64,000 nucleotides of DNA from Crotophaga sulcirostris (GCA_013397455.1 VYZB01000280.1:1120796-1184795), one strand, 5' to 3'; positions 47,201-61,669 are shown, counted from the first letter of the stretch. The notes: a model not told the origin generated them from the letters alone. Program-made: numbers and translations.

Positions 47201-50200
47201 GGCTCTCTGCTCTGTTGCTGCACCTTCCTTCTTTTTCTCGATAAATAACTCAAAGAAGTAAAACAAGGGCTGAGACCTCCCCCATCACCACTGCCACGTA
47301 ATTAGCATTACAGCAAAACCACTAATATCATTGCTGGAACAGGAACTCCTCCAGCTGCTGGCCTGGGAAACAAAAGGGATTTTTCCCTCTCCCCCTCCCG
47401 TGGCTTTATTGTTGTGGGAATACCCAGCACTCAGGCTCAAAGCCCTGTCAGGCAGATGTTGTTGGTCTGCCTAGGTCCTGAATCCCAAAATCCTGTCCCC
47501 CTTGCTACCAGGGTCCTCTAGTCTTCTTTCTTCCCCTGTGGTGGAGATTTGCCCTCAGATGGCAGGATGTGGATGAAGCTCCTTCCCCCTGCACTCATCC
47601 TCACTGGCTGCTGGTCCTCAACAACCTCACTCAAAGCAGACACAGAATGAAATCTCCACAGATAAGCTGGGGAAGTGGTGATGGGGAGGGTTGCTTTCCC
47701 TGCTAGAGGCTTGTTTTGCTGCTGAAAAAGCTGCATTATTTTACCCAGGGTAAGCAACACCCGAGAGCTTTCCTGCAGCAAAAAACACTGGCTGCACCAA
47801 ACCCAGCAGGTCCAGCACCCAGGAGGGTGCCTGTGGCATGTCATGGGGAGTTATTTCATCATAAAATTAAAGCGACTCATCTCTGCTCTGTTTTCACCCC
47901 GAGATGGCTCACAGGCACTGCCAAGCTTTTCCCAGCTTTTTAAGCTCAAGTTTAAGCTTTGAAATGGCAGAGCTGTCCCTGTGCTGGGACACCGGGTAAA
48001 AATAATGCTGTGGAGATGAAAGGGGATTTGCCATTTTTAGTTTAACTGCTGGGAGTTCTGCTTTTTACCACGTCAGGGGTAGCTCTTGTTATTCCCCCGG
48101 GTGGTTTCGGTGTGGGTATCGTGCGCGTGGAGCTGCCTTGGTGAAAGAGAGTGCTTTTGCCAGGTGGGAAACGTGTTGTTTTGCAGCCTATGTTAAATAA
48201 TTCCTAATCTATAAGCTGTTAACAAGTAAAGAGCTCTGTGGTACAGGTAAGGCGATGCTCCGGGTGTCGTGTCAGGAATCACCCGGGCGCTGCTCTGCTG
48301 AGCATTGCTTGTGTATTGCAGTGTGCCCACAAGCTGCAAAGACCTGCTCTGAGGCTCCTCTCTTCTTATCAAATCAAGCAAATCTGCTCTTTTTCCAGTG
48401 GTTGGCTCTCAGCAGGAAAAGTTTATCTTCAGATCTGACTTGATTATAGTTCTACAGCCTGAGATTTCCTCTTATTTCCATGCTTTTTTATTGCAGTAAA
48501 TGTACCCACAGTTGTTCTTGCTGTCCATGTAACTGCCTAATAGATATTTATTTGTTGAAAAAGGAATTAGCCTATGGTTTTAATCCTGTCAGGCTTCTAG
48601 CTTTGCTGCTGTACAGCAGCGAGGAGTTCCCCAGGTTAGTGGTGAGCTCTCTTTGAGGGACAAAAGGGAAATAATTTGCTTTCTGCAGGCTGACTCCTCC
48701 TTCTTAATATTTCCTCTGCAGCTCTTCTGGTCCCTCTTAATGCCATCGCCCAAGGGTTTCTCCTCCTTTCCCTCTCTGCTCTTCCATTTCTGCTCTCTGC
48801 TTCACTGCTGGAAGGAGAAGCTGACAGTTCTGGGCAGCAGGGCTGCCTGCTCTGCCCACTCCCTGTCTGCTCCAGCTTCTCCTCCATCACTTTTGCTTCC
48901 TTTCTGGTTGTGCCTCTCCCCACTGGCGTGCAGCGACTGGAGTGGTTTGCATCGATCCGTCTGCCGCCACACTCGGATCTCCTTCCCAAGGGATTTCAGC
49001 TCATTTGGAGCTCGGCAGCAGGCAGGAATCCCTAGCTCTGTCTTTCCTGTGCCTTCCTCGATGCTGACACTCCTCTGCTGCTGGCTTGCTCAAGGCTTTT
49101 TCCCCAGACCCCCTGAACGTGCTCAGCACTGGCCCCCTGGCCCCCTCCAGCACGCTCCTGCGTGTTTGGCAGGATCAGGCCTCAATTCCTTCCCTCCAGA
49201 TCTATTTGCAGCCTTCCCGACGTCGCTGACCTCCGTGGAGGCTGCAGCAGCATCTGGCAGTGCTCTGCATCCTTTCCCCCAGCCGCCTTGCAGCCTCCCA
49301 CCCCCTGTGCCCCCCGCCACGCACCGGCTGCCGCGTCTCCCTCCCATGCACGCATCCTGCTCAGCCCCTGGCGAGCTCCTGTGCCAGGAGCTGTTAGTGG
49401 GAATATCTTGGTTTGGCCAACCTCCCTAATTCAAAGGTTTGCATCCAACACGCCCGTGTTGGCGCCCAGTGCTGCGTCTGGGCTGCTGCGTGGGTGGTGG
49501 GGAGCAGGTTCAGATAGTTTCCCTTTAAGGGGGCGGAAAAAAGGCTTTCCTGGGGATTTTTCAGTCATAAAGCTGATATTTCTTTTCCATAGACTCTCCA
49601 GCACTGCCAGAGCATGGGACAAGCTGCTCCAGTACAGCAGCACCGAGTGATGGGGGAGAACGGAGCCCCCAGAGCATCCTCCATTCTGCAGCCACCCAAG
49701 CACCTTCTCCCAGCCAGTGACTCTCCCAACCTGAGGTTCCTAAACTGGGGAGGAGAAAAAGACCCCCACATTTATCCAGGCATTTCAGAAATATGAAAAC
49801 TTTGCCTATGTATCTCAGTGTCTCTCCACAAGTGTGCTGCTGCCTTCTCCTCCCTTTCCAGGCGTTCTGACCCTGGTAGGATGCTGGTGATTCCCAGGGG
49901 GGAGGGTTGGCTTGAGGTGTGGGGGTCTCCTCTGCCCTGATTGGGGTGAAGGTGGCTGGGAAGTCTGAACTGATATTTATAGGACCTGGTTGTCTCAGCA
50001 CTGGTTTGAAAAACCTCACAGAGTGCTGGGCTGAATCCGTATTCTCCGGGACTTTCCCTCCCGCATTTGTCAGTGTCAGCAGCAGTAATTTCATAAATAT
50101 GCTGGGAGCAGGGGTGGGGACTTCACCCAGACCTTACGTCAGTGTAAACAGCCCTAATTGGTGCTGGAGCCTCATAATTCCAGGATTTCCCCCCCTCCTT

Positions 50201-50272
50201 GCCCACATGCATCGAGGAAATTCGCAGTGCCAAGGCGAAGTGTGTTTTCATTCATAAATCCCAGGAGGAGGG

Positions 50273-50367
50273 NNNNNNNNNNNNNNNNNNNNNNNNNNNN
50301 NNNNNNNNNNNNNNNNNNNNNNNNNNNNNNNNNNNNNNNNNNNNNNNNNNNNNNNNNNNNNNNNNNN
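50273..50367. other. Assembly gap, 95 N
   Basis: 95 undetermined bases between purine-rich (ccaggaggaggg) and pyrimidine-rich (ttccaccacccctccgcc) flanks. Unlike the first gap, the flanks do not form a long inverted repeat. Confidence 0.99.
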
Positions 50368-53300
50368 TTCCACCACCCCTCCGCCTTGCTCTCCCAAATC
50401 TGAATTATCACTTTCCTAAAGTGGTGGCGGAAATGCATGCGTGTTTAATGGTGTGAGTGCTGGGAAGAGAATATAGCAATTTACTGCTCAAAGGCCACGC
50501 CGGGGGCTGCCGTACGGCCCCTGGGAGTCTTCCTGCCTTCTCACAGTTAGTCATTTGATGGTGTGCGAGCTGGCTGTATGACTGTAACCATATGGTCTTT
50601 GTTGGGAGGCAGACTGGCCTGCCTGCACCCAACCCAGGGCTGGAATTGCTGCAGGTCAGTCCCTGGGAGCAGGCAATGAGCCCCCTCTGCTCGTTGGCGA
50701 GCATCACCTAGGGGCTGTTTGTATCTGCAGTGGGGGTTAATGTGTCCTTTGCAGGCAGCCAGGGGTTGGTGGCCACACCGACCAGTGGGTCAAAGAGCTG
50801 GTAGCACCTGTGTCCTGCCCACATCCAAATCCCTGTGCCCTGGCACAAAGGTGAAGCCACCCAGGTCACTGACACCCATGCACGGGCTGGGAAAGTCAGG
50901 TCGTGGCTGTGCAGGGGTGTTTGCCCTGCAGGGCACCAGCCAGCTGGGGCTGATGTTGCCTTGAGATAGTGCTGGGCTCACCAGCAAAGGCAGAGCTGAA
51001 GGTGATGCTGCTGTCCCCTGCCAAACATCCTGCAGTATCTTCAAGCTCCCAAGCACCAAACCAGACCAGCTGGGTGGGTCCTGGCACCAGCTCAAGTAGG
51101 CATCGACTGCCCACTCCTCCCCTGCATCTGGGAAGGTGCAGGGATATGATTTGCCTGCAGTTCCTGTGGGATCCAGCTTTTTCCATGTGTGTGGGTTATT
51201 GGTTTTTTTCCCCCCAAAGGGCTTGAAGGAGGAACTGTTTGGCTGGGCATTTCTCAGCCTCTGCTGTGCAGGATTTGCAATCCCTGTGACTCGCAGGGGT
51301 TAGACAGGGAGCTGAAGCAGAGAAAGGGGCTGGAGAAAGCCCCGAGCCCAGGGTTCTCAGGAACCACTGCCAAACACCCACTTGCGTTAAAGGTCCTTTC
51401 CTTCCTATGAAATTAGGCTCATAAAAGCAAAAAAAACCACCCCAATTTGGCAACAGCCAGGGCAGAGTCATGCTTGGCTGCAATCACACCTGGTGGCTGC
51501 CACATCCTCCTGATGGACAGCGAGGATCGGCAGCCTCTGGATATGGTTTTGGTGTGATGTTGCCTGTCTGCTCTGTTGAACCCAGGGTGGGTGTGAGTGA
51601 GGGTTTTGAGGGTCCCATTGACAGCAGCATCACCCCTACTTCTCCTTTCGGGGCTGGGAGACTGACTCAGTGAGCACAGCGCAGCGTGCAGCAGGGATTG
51701 TGGTCCCTTTTTTATGCTGCTGTTTCACTTCTGGTGCTCAGAAACAGATTTAAATCCTTAGCCTTGCTGCCCCTCAGAGAGCTGAAGTGAAATCCAGAGG
51801 AAATCTGCTATTGTGGCCAAATCTGTGGCCCAGCTCTGGGGGCTACTGCCAAGGCCCTCCATACCCCAAGCCCACTCTTATCACAGCTACCCTGCTGGCA
51901 TGGGGCAAGAAACAGGGATGCTGAGAGGGATGCTGGAGCAGGGGAATACACCAAAAAAAGCCCCACGAGGATTTTGCTGTGGATGCACACCTAGCTTTCA
52001 GCATCTCTTAATGCTAGCACACAGGTGGGCTTTGCCCCCTGTCCCTCCTTCATCCCAAGGTGAAGGACCTGTTCACTCATGCAGCGGGTCTGAGTGGGAG
52101 TCTCTTTTGACTGTCCAGGGGCAGCACCAGGAAGGTGCAGGTGCAGCTGAGATGTTTCTGACCTGCTCTCAACATTTGAGATGCTGCTGTGGGGGTTGGA
52201 TTTGGCTGAGGCAGGAGGGCTTGGTGGAGCTGGGACTGCAAGCAGGGAGCTGCCAGGTATGGTCCCACCTGTGGTCCAGGCTTGCCAGGGTAAATCCAGC
52301 ATTAAACAGAGCTGGGAGCCATCCCCTCTAGCTCTGGTAGGAAAGGCAGCCTGTTTATTTAAAGCATGATTTAGTGCCTCTTGGCTCCACCAGCAGAAGG
52401 GAAGTCCCGGGACAGGCAGCATCTGGGCATCCTTGAGTGGGAAAGGCTACTCTGCTGCCAGTGGCCCCAGTCCCAGCTCTGCCAGTGCAGATGTGGGGGG
52501 ACATGGTGGGCCTTGTGTCACCCTGCCCTCAGGCACACACAGCCTATTTACGTCCCTCTTGCTGACTTTAACATATTGCAGATGTTTTCTTTCTGGGCTG
52601 GTCACTGCAAGAGGGATGGCTTCGTATACATCGGAAGCACCGTAAATCATCGCGATGGGTTTCTCAGAAGGGCTTCCAGCAGAGCCATAAACATATTGCC
52701 TTCAGCCAACATGACATCCATGGAGCTCCCCAGCCGTCCACCCGGCTGGCGCACAGCTCAACGGTTCTCTCGCATCCAGCTAGCACTCAACAGCTGATAA
52801 CTATTTCCCCCTCCCTTTTCTTCCAAGAGTTGGGATGTTCTTCGAACTAAAAAGCCTGAAAGGGCCTCCAGCCAACAGCTTAGACCCCAACAAGAAGGTT
52901 TTGTGAGCTGGGTGGTTTAGTGGTTACAAAACATACACTTTGGTGTTCAGGTTGCTCTGAGACCCATCACAGGCCAGGTCCCCCTGAGCAGAAGCACAGC
53001 CCAGAAGCATGATATCCTCCAGCAAGCAAAGGGTCCAGAACTTCTGGAAAAGGCAATTTTTTTTACTGACCACAGCTACTCCTACTTCTTTGGGGGAAAA
53101 GGGTTTTAAAAAAAAGAAAGATCTTTGAGTGTGATGATTTTTTTTTTTAATGTCGTCATTCTCCTCTGTTCTTCACAGTGTATTCTCACCAGCAGGGTTA
53201 GGAAATCGCATTTTACATCACTTTGGCTGTTTGGTTGCTGACCCTGGCGAGGGATGTTGGATTTCAGACAAAAGGGCTGGAAAGGGTCTTCTGAGCTCAC

Positions 53301-54483
53301 CTCAGCCTGGGGCAGGAGGAGTTGATCCATAAAGAGTTTTAGCAAGCAGCTTGGTCTAAAGAAAAAGGCATGTAAAAAACTCCTTGGTGATGAATGTCCT
53401 GGTGATGCTGTGGAGTATGAAGTCTTCTGCTGGGGAGAAGGTGTTTACCTGTGGGTGCTACTGCTCTGTGTTTTGAAACTGCAGGGTCTTTCGGCTCACC
53501 TTTCCAGAAATTTTGCAGCAGATGTGGCCTGTGTGGAAAAGATCAGGTTGGGATTTCAATTTAAACTTGTCAATATTTAAACCTGTTTTAACACACAGGT
53601 TGCAGCAGCCACAGCAGGATGGCCAAAGACACAGGGGATGTGATGGGACTGGGACCACCATGGATGCAGGAGGGTTTTCCAGCGCCCTTTTCTGGGTGTC
53701 TCTGAACTCTGCTGGTGTTTGCAACAGAGTCTGGCTGGGATTTTATGCTGGCTCCCCAGTGGGTTTTTCCATATGTGTGGCTGCTTGGCATAAACCCCTG
53801 TGCATAGTGGAGCTGCCTGCCCTTGGGATGCTTGCGAGAGCCTTAACTTGGCCTCTAGACAGGTATTTGCTGCCCATTAAAGGCAGGATACTGGCTCTGA
53901 TGCTCTGTTCCCCTTGCATGCAGCTTCTCTGTGTGCACTGACCCTGTGGGGTTTGGGGAACGTTCCATGCCTGGGGGCTCTGCCCAGTTGGCATTGCGTG
54001 CAGCATCCTCACCGCTGCTGCCAGCATCCTGGACCACCGCCGGTGCAGGTGAGCTGCTGGCAGCAGAGCAAGCCGGGAGCTGCTCCCCACTCCTGCTCTC
54101 CCTCCCTCTCTCTCCCCCTGCGGAGCATTTGGACAAATAAAGTTAGGAAAAAATCTGTGCTGGAGCTGCTGACTCCTTGTGCAAGCGGTTTAAAATAGGC
54201 CACGCTGTTCCAGGCCGGCGGCAGCCAGCTGGCCCCGCGGCCTCCCCGCTGCAAAACAGCCGGGAACAATAACACGGGAACCCCGCGACGAGGCTGTCAC
54301 CACGGCACAGGCAGTGCTGGGACGTGACCCATGCCAGCCTGCCTCCCTGTGCCCAAGCGCAGGGCTGCGGGCACACAGGGGCTGGCAGGAGCAGAAGGGC
54401 TGCTTGTGGCAGGGAGGTCAACTTGGTGATATTGGGACCTTTCCCTTCCGCCGTGCAGGTGGGATGTCACTGGGAGGGGAAAC

Positions 54484-54735
54484 TTAAACTTCGTCAGGGG
54501 AGGTTTAGACTTGATGTTAGGAAGAAGTTCTTCACTGAAAGGGTGATTGGCCACTGGAATGCGCTGCCCAGGGAGGTGGTGCAGTTGCCGACCCTTGATG
54601 TGTTTAAGGGAAGATTGGATGAGGCACTCAGTGCCATGGTTTAGGTGATGAGGTGGTGTTAGTGTTGGCTTATAGGTTGGACTTGATGATCTCAGAGGTC
54701 TCTTCCAACCTGGTTATACTGTGAAACTGTGTGAT
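54484..54735 (+). mobile_element. CR1 3' fragment, + orientation
   Basis: CR1 3' sequence is clear from aggtttagacttgatgttag through aagttcttcactgaaagggt, tgccgacccttgatgtgttt and the 3' end gaggtctcttccaacctggt with a tactgtgaaactgtgtg tail. It has the same subfamily signature as the copies at 11.8 and 36.8 kb. Confidence 0.92.
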
Positions 54736-57700
54736 AGAGGCACCAGCACTGGGGGTCTGGGCTTGCAAAGGGGCATCACCCCCACAATAGTGTCTCCCCC
54801 ATCCTGCACCGGCTCTGCCCGTATCTCTGCTTCTAGCATGGTCCCGGGCAACCAATCCACTGCTCCTATTGCATTTCTGAATTTTTAATACAAAGTGGTG
54901 CTGCTGGCCGGGAGCCCAAGGGGAAGTGGCCCCAGGTGGGCTGGGTAGCGAGGTGCTGTGGAGTAGGACAGCATCCCCCCCAGGACCTGCTGGTGCCGTC
55001 AGCCTGCGGTGCCTTTTCCGTGCGCTGCGGTCCTTCAGGGACAGGAAGGGCTGCATTGTAAGATGGCCTTCCAGGATTTCCTCCAGCAGCCCTCGGAGCA
55101 GGATGCGGCTGCGCACCAGCTTCCAGGGGAACCTGCAGCCTGCATGGATGCTGGAGTGGCCTGAGGACCCTTCACCTCTCCTTTCCAAGCCAACCCCAAA
55201 GCAAGCCCAAGTGTTTGTGGTTCTGTCAGTCTCTGCAAAGCTGCTCGTGCCTGTCAGCCGGTTCCCACAGCACGAGGGAGGGCTGAGAGCCCACAAAGAG
55301 GTTGAAGCCACATCAGCCCTGGCCTGATCCAGCATAGCCAACGGCCTCATTCACCACCCTGGCCCAAAATTGCTGTGTAAAGGAGGCAATGGGGTCCCCA
55401 GTGCTGGCAGTTCAGCCTGTGCATACTTCTCAAGATGATTTTCAAGCATCCTTGGCAGTCTCATGGACAAGTGTGCCAGCAAGAGCTTGACTGGACATGG
55501 AGCAGGAGGAGCGTGATCCCTCTGGGTTGATCCTGAACCACAGGCACTGAGATAGAGGTTGTCAGGCTGTGAACTGGGGCTTCCAGGGGACCAGGGACAT
55601 CATCCTGTCCCAGGCTTGTGTGCAAACATGGGAAGCACCCCATCACCATCCCTGAGTCGCTTCCTTCTTGCTGGCCACCACCGACAGCATCTGCTTTGCT
55701 CCCCATTGCCGCTGCACTTGGATCATTTCTGATCTTCCTTCTAACATTTCTTTGAAAAAGGGACAGCAGGGATAAAGTGGCCAGAGTCAGCTGCTCTAGA
55801 TCAGCATCAGGGCATCACCCAAAACCTAAGGGGTGCAGCCTCCTCCCCTGCCTCCAGCAGAGCGTGACATTGATGCTGTTGCTTGTCCTCTGCACCCATT
55901 TCCTCCGTACTGGTTGCACCAAGAAGGGCAATTCCCTGCTGTGAGGATTAATGTTTGCGTACAACTTGCCTTGAAGCACTTGGAACCTTGGCTAGGAGGG
56001 AGGAGAAGGAGGATTTGGCAGCCAGGAGTAGCAGGATTAGCAGAGATTTTTTGGATCTCCAGGAGAGAGGTGCCAAGTTTTATTTGCTGAAGCAGAAGTC
56101 CTGCGGCAGGAGACTCCAAAGGATGCTGCATGTCCCTATCAGCTCGCTGCAGCTCTCAGGGCTTGCCAAGGGGGACAGGGTCTTTGTGCATGGGGGACTC
56201 TGTGTGCCAGTGCCCCAGGGAGATGCCACGGAGGCAGCTTTTGGCTTGCAAGATTTTGAATAAGTCCTGCAGGCTCCTCAGTGGCACAGCCAGGGCTGCT
56301 GGGGTGTCCGTGTGCCTGCAGTCCCGGAGGATTGAGCTCTGCAGGGCAGTGTGAGATGGAGCAAACATGGTGCTCCTTGGGATGTGCAAGAGGTTAAAAC
56401 CACCTTGGGTTTAAGCCAAGCCTATGTGATGCTGGTGCTAAAACACCTTTGGGAGTGTAACCCCTCGCTGGCAGGGAGCGGGGAAGGGGGCAAGCTTGTA
56501 CCCCCAGTCCTTCCCTGCGCGGCGAGGCGAGCCTGCAACATCTTGTGTAACAAGGAGCGAGCATCAAAGGGAAATGCCTGAGCGAAGCAATAACCCACGC
56601 TAACAACAGAAAAAAAAAAAAAAAAGCCCATCTCCCCTTTCATTTCCCTCCCTCCCCTCTTGACCTTGAAGAATGCTGGAAGGTGTCATGTCATCAGCAT
56701 TTCCCAGCCGCTGGGAGCTGGAGAGGGGGGGGATTTTTTTCTTCCTTCGGGGCACCCTGCCAAGAATAACAGCCGACTCCAGCAGGTCGGCACAGGAAGG
56801 GAACGGCTGGAACCTGATTTGCAGTCAGACGCTCGGAGAGCCAGAACGCATTTTATTGAAGAGGTCTCTGGGGAGGCATAAACCTTTCCCCAAAAAAAAG
56901 GCAAAAAAAAAAAAGCCTTTCCGATGAAGCTGTATTTTTATATATCTATATTTATTTTAAAAAGCCTTTAAGATAAACTTGCTTTTAGTTCATGCTGCTG
57001 GTGTTGATGTATTGCGGGGGTAGGAGTGGGGCAGAATGAAGAGAGGTCAGGATGGGGACCCCATCTGTGGTGCACCCTGATTTGGGGCCGAGCGTGCATG
57101 GAGTTCCTTTGGATGATGGTGCATTTGCCTGGTGGGCTCAGGCTTTACCTCTGCTGGCAGGGTGAGCGCATCCCTTGGGATGGATGCATTTAGCAGGAGT
57201 CAGATGGAGACACACAGGCGCAGTTCCTCCTGGGAAGGGGATGTTTGTTGCCCAGGAGACAACCTGGGCAAAGGTCTAGATGTTCAATATCCCCATCATA
57301 ACTGGTGCTCTTGAGTCTGACTGTGCCGCCCATTAAACACCCCGTGACTGGAGGCGTGGGAAGGTCCCCAGGGCAGAGACTGCTGGGTGCTGAGAGCATC
57401 CACGTGGCTGGAGGGAGCAAATCCCTGCTGGAAACCCACATTTGGTTGGGAAAGCAATTAGCAGGTCACAGGGACACGCTTTAACTGGACAGACCAACCA
57501 GGAGCTGGCAAAGGAGGTGATGCCCAGCCCATGTGGAAGCTGCAGGAGGACGGAGGGCTTTGCAGCTGCAGAGGTACCTGCCAAGCTGGGGAGGGGGCTC
57601 TGGGGACTGGTGATGCCTCTTTGCAGGCTTGGGGAGAGAAGAGCTTGGTACAGGGAATGGATGAGCTGGAGGTTAAGGAAATCTGGGAGGTTTGGGCTCA

Positions 57701-60700
57701 CATTCCTGCAGGTTAACCCCTTTGCCTCAGTTTCCCCAGGTGTGATGGCAATGTCGTGTGTCCAAAGGGATGTGTCTGTCACAGCGGATGGGATCCAGCA
57801 TTATGCAGAGAAGGCGAGTCCAGGGCAGTGGGGATGAGCATGTGCTTGACCTGCACAGTTGGCACCTTTCCCATGCATTGGTGCTTGCCACAGCCAGACC
57901 AGACCCTGCATAGGCTGTGCTTGCCACTGTGGGGCTGCAGGCTTCTGCCCTGTCATTGCCCACAAAAAGCTTTCCCATGCAGAAGTTTCTGTTTTCACCC
58001 TTCATCTGCAGAAGGGATGATTGATCCCTGATCCACTCCAGCCTGCGTTTAACAATCTGCCTTTAAAGAGAAAGAAAACAAGCCCTGTCCATCTCTTGGC
58101 CACCCGAAGTCACAGGAGAACCTCCCAAACAAGCACTTCCACCAATTCTTAGAGCGAAGACACTGGCGGCAGCCCTTGATCTGCAGTCTCGGTCGCGAAC
58201 CTGCTGAGCTCCCAGCCCTCGGTCTGCTAATCTCCTCCCGCAGCTCGCTAAATCCTGCAAGATGTACCTAATAATGAGTGCTGAGCAGGCTCAGTTTATT
58301 TGCAGAGCTGCATCCTTGGGGACATCTGGTACCCTTGGCTCGCCTGAGCTTCAGATAAGCAGGCTTTGGGAGAACGGGGACCGTGGGTGTTCACACCCTG
58401 ATGAGACATCACAGGGTGCCAAGCAGGGTTGAGGTGATGATGGGGCTCGGGTGACAGCCACCAGTGCTGGGATCCCAGGGTGCCACTGGCTGGGTGCTGT
58501 GCTGACATCTCAGCCCCTCCCGGCTGATCCCACCCTGCTACTGGGAAGCACTGAGGAGGAGCGGGGTCCTTGCAGCCGGCTCACAGCCGGGGCCATGGGA
58601 TGCGGTGAAGCCGTGCAGCTCTCCAGCTCCCTTTTAATTCCTTTCCCAGCTGCGTTGCCTCATCACCATGACCAGGCTGTAACCGGAGCGGGTCAGCGTT
58701 TTGCTGATGGAATGTTTTTCCATCGGGAAATACCAATTTCTGTGGGAACATCTCAATTTTGACCAAATTTTTCTTTTCTTCATTTTTCATTTTCCTTCAT
58801 CAAAACCAGGCCTTTCAAGGAGGTTTGACCTCCTCCTAACATCACTTTCAAGATGAGCACATAAAGGATGGGTTGTGGTGCGTGCAGGGTGCTTGCTGAC
58901 GTGGGAGTAAAGTCAGGACTAAGGAAAACCTGAGGTGCACTTCAAAAATGGTAAGCTGGAATATTTTTTAAAAGTCAAAATGGAATAAATTGGTATATAA
59001 ACCTCAGAAAGACTTTCAGTCTGATTTTGGAGAAAGATTTGGCCTTTGCTTATCTCTCCCTCTGTATTTATACAGCTTGTGTTGCCTTTTCCCCTGCAGT
59101 GCTACTTGGGCATCCCAGGCACCACCGCATCCGCTTGGGTCTGACATCCTGGGTACCAGATATCAGCGAGGGGAAGAGGCAATGCCAAGGGGAAATTTTG
59201 GCTGAACAGTAGCCATAACTTCTGCCTGCTTCCCAGGGACACCAGGGTGCCTAACTTCCTTGTGATCTTTTGGAGCTCCACCAGCCCTGGCTCCCCACGG
59301 CTGCCCGATGGGACAGATGGCATCTTCAACTGGTGAATAATGGGCCGCGAATAGAAAGCTGAAACTAGAGACTGTGTCTTCCCATTGCATCTTCAGCATC
59401 ATGTGAGAGGCTCCTTCCCTCCCATCCCACTCTGCAGTAGACAGAGCTTGCCTAGAAATAGCTCCTGGCACTCACATGGCAGGACGTCGACCTGTCCCGC
59501 CGCGTGCCAGGGAGCTGATGCAGCACACAGCCCCACCGTGGCTCCCTGCACTGGGGCTCAGTGGCTGAGCAGGAGCCGAGCAGGCTTGGAAAACACTTTG
59601 TGCTGCCCGCAGGGGGGATGCCAAATTGCTGGATGGATTTGTGCCCCGAGCTGCTGGACCCCGGGGAGGACAGAGGGTGCTGAGTTCCTGCTTGGCACAA
59701 GCCCCCAAGGGTACAACGGGGGCTTGGCAGCCACTCCGGATTCTTTACTGCTGTGCAAACTGTTACTATTTGCACTGACAAACCTTTTCTTCCTTTTTTT
59801 CCCCCCTCTCTCCTTCTCCTCTCCACCCTTTTTTAATAGCAGCCTTTAACAGCCACACTCATTCTTCTTTGTTGACACGGCCCTTTGGCATCAGCACTTG
59901 GCATTTGCAGAGCAGCTTGTTCTGGAAAGGAAAAGAAAAAACTCCTAAAAAAAATTAAAAAGCAAGCAACCCGGCCCTTGTGCCTTGCAGGGGACGTGGC
60001 TCCCTCCTGCCTCGCGGGGCACGGTGCCACACTGTGAATCAGCGCCCGGCCCCGGCCAGGGTGGGCTGGGAGGTGCAATACGGGGTTAACACCGTCGGAT
60101 GCCAACGCAGAGACCCGGAGCAGGGGCTGAGGGCACTGGGTCCCCTCTTTGCTTCCACACATGTCCGTGCACTCACACAGGCGTGTGCTCATGGACACCC
60201 CCATGGGCTCCTGCTCAGGCCAAGCCACGAGCAACTGTTAGGTCAGGTGCTGGATGCACCCCTGATGTGGCTTTGTCCTCTGGCTGTCGCAGAAGCAGCA
60301 ATTTCTTCACTGCAGCATCTCCAAAAGCGCTTGGTGGAGCAAAGTGGCTCCATCTCAACCTCCCTCCCAGGCATGGACCACCCGGCACCCCCCCTCACTG
60401 CAGACCACAGTTGTGGTTTCAGAAGAGGATGGCTGCCTCCTCTTCACCTCCACCTGCTCCACAGCTCCCTGTTGCCTGCATGCAGCTTTACTTGGGTCAT
60501 CTCTTTTATTTCAGGCTCCAAGCTGTGCAGAGGCAGATGTTCCTGCTCGCACCAGCCGCTCTCTTGGCTGAGAGCATCCTTGACTCACCTGCATGGGTGT
60601 GCGAAGGACTGGGAGAAACAATTCACAATCAGGAGAACACCTGGTTGGGCTTTTCCAGCAAAAGGAATAGGGGAAAAAAAAAAAGGCAATTAAGAAAGCC

Positions 60701-61520
60701 CAAAATTCAAAGAAAGGTTAAAGCAGCAGATAAATGATATACCCTGAGTATTTCCATGAACCCAATCTTTTAAATCTGAAAAGGCAGCACTGAATGCAGA
60801 GATCAGCCTTTTTTAAAAGCAAAAAAAAAAAAAAAAGAAAAAAAAACCGCTTGCAGAGAAAAAAATACAGCTGTGAAGCACAGAGTTCAAGGTCATCAAA
60901 TGTCAAAACAGTGCCCCAGTGTCCTGCGGCTGTGTCCTGCCAGCTTTGCTCCAGGCAGGTGACACCGTGATGCTCAGACTGGCTGCCCTGTGCCTCAGTT
61001 TCCCCGGGTGGCACAGCAGGGACTGTCACCCATGCCAGCGTGTGCTGGTATTTATATGGCCCCGCTGGATTTTGAAACAGGCTGGGGCTGGGCTGCCCAG
61101 TACAGTGCCCTTCCCTGCCTGGGTTTGCTCACCAGCAGGGCACTGGGAGCCCACAGGCAGAGGTGGGAGCCTAACTGGGCGCCCCAGTGAGGCAGTGGCT
61201 GTTCTGCCTCTCTGGCCACGCACAGCTAGGAATTGCCTCCTTGGAGAAATATTCCCTTTTCAAACACCAGACCCCGCGGAGGATTATCCGGAGGGGGTGA
61301 CTGGGGGAACAGTCACGCTGTCTCGAAGGCACTGTGTTGTTTGAAATGCTCTGTAAGGCACTCGATGACTCACAGCAACAGCTGGAAGGAATAAGCAGTT
61401 GGTAATTTCCATATTAACCTCCCGGTCCTGAGGACGAGGAGGATCTGCAGCACGTGCCTGCTTGTGAGGGTGCAGTGGCACCTTGCCATGTGCTGCCAAG
61501 TGGGTGCTGCTGGGCACCAT
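54736..61520. other. Intergenic DNA, no feature recognised
   Basis: Only low-complexity A/T tracts (for example 56609-56625, 60822-60846) and two short matches to a motif common in old vertebrate repeats (tgcctcagtttcccc at 57723-57738 and 60991-61005) were seen. Confidence 0.4.
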
Positions 61521-61528
61521 CCTGAGGG

Positions 61529-61662
61529 GCCATGGGGCTGGGGATGGGGATGGGGAAAGGGATGGAGATGGGGGTGGAGATGGGGTTAGGGATGGAGATG
61601 GGGGTGGAGATGGGGTTAGGGTTGGAGATGGGATTAGAGATGGAGATGGGGATGGGAAATGG
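61529..61662 (+). repeat. G-rich minisatellite of GGGGAT/GGAGAT units
   Basis: Imperfect 6-bp units (ggggatggggatggggaaag, then gagatgggggtggagatggg) are arranged in higher-order blocks of about 30 bp, with ggggttaggg occurring twice. Closely spaced runs of three to five G on the + strand could form G-quadruplexes. The complementary strand reads as Pro/Ser repeats, which are not evidence of a gene. Confidence 0.88.
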
Positions 61663-61669
61663 GGATGTT

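Larger units (their letters stand above)
41105..54480. other. Long non-coding stretch
   Basis: No recognisable exon on either strand. It includes a 342-codon open frame (44166-45194) and a 297-codon one (45705-46598) in GC-rich DNA; neither has domain-like order, and both are mirrored by equally long frames on the other strand. A CpG-rich patch lies at about 44280-44570. AT-rich islands that look like candidate conserved elements lie at about 43780-43930 and 44590-44700. Confidence 0.4.
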
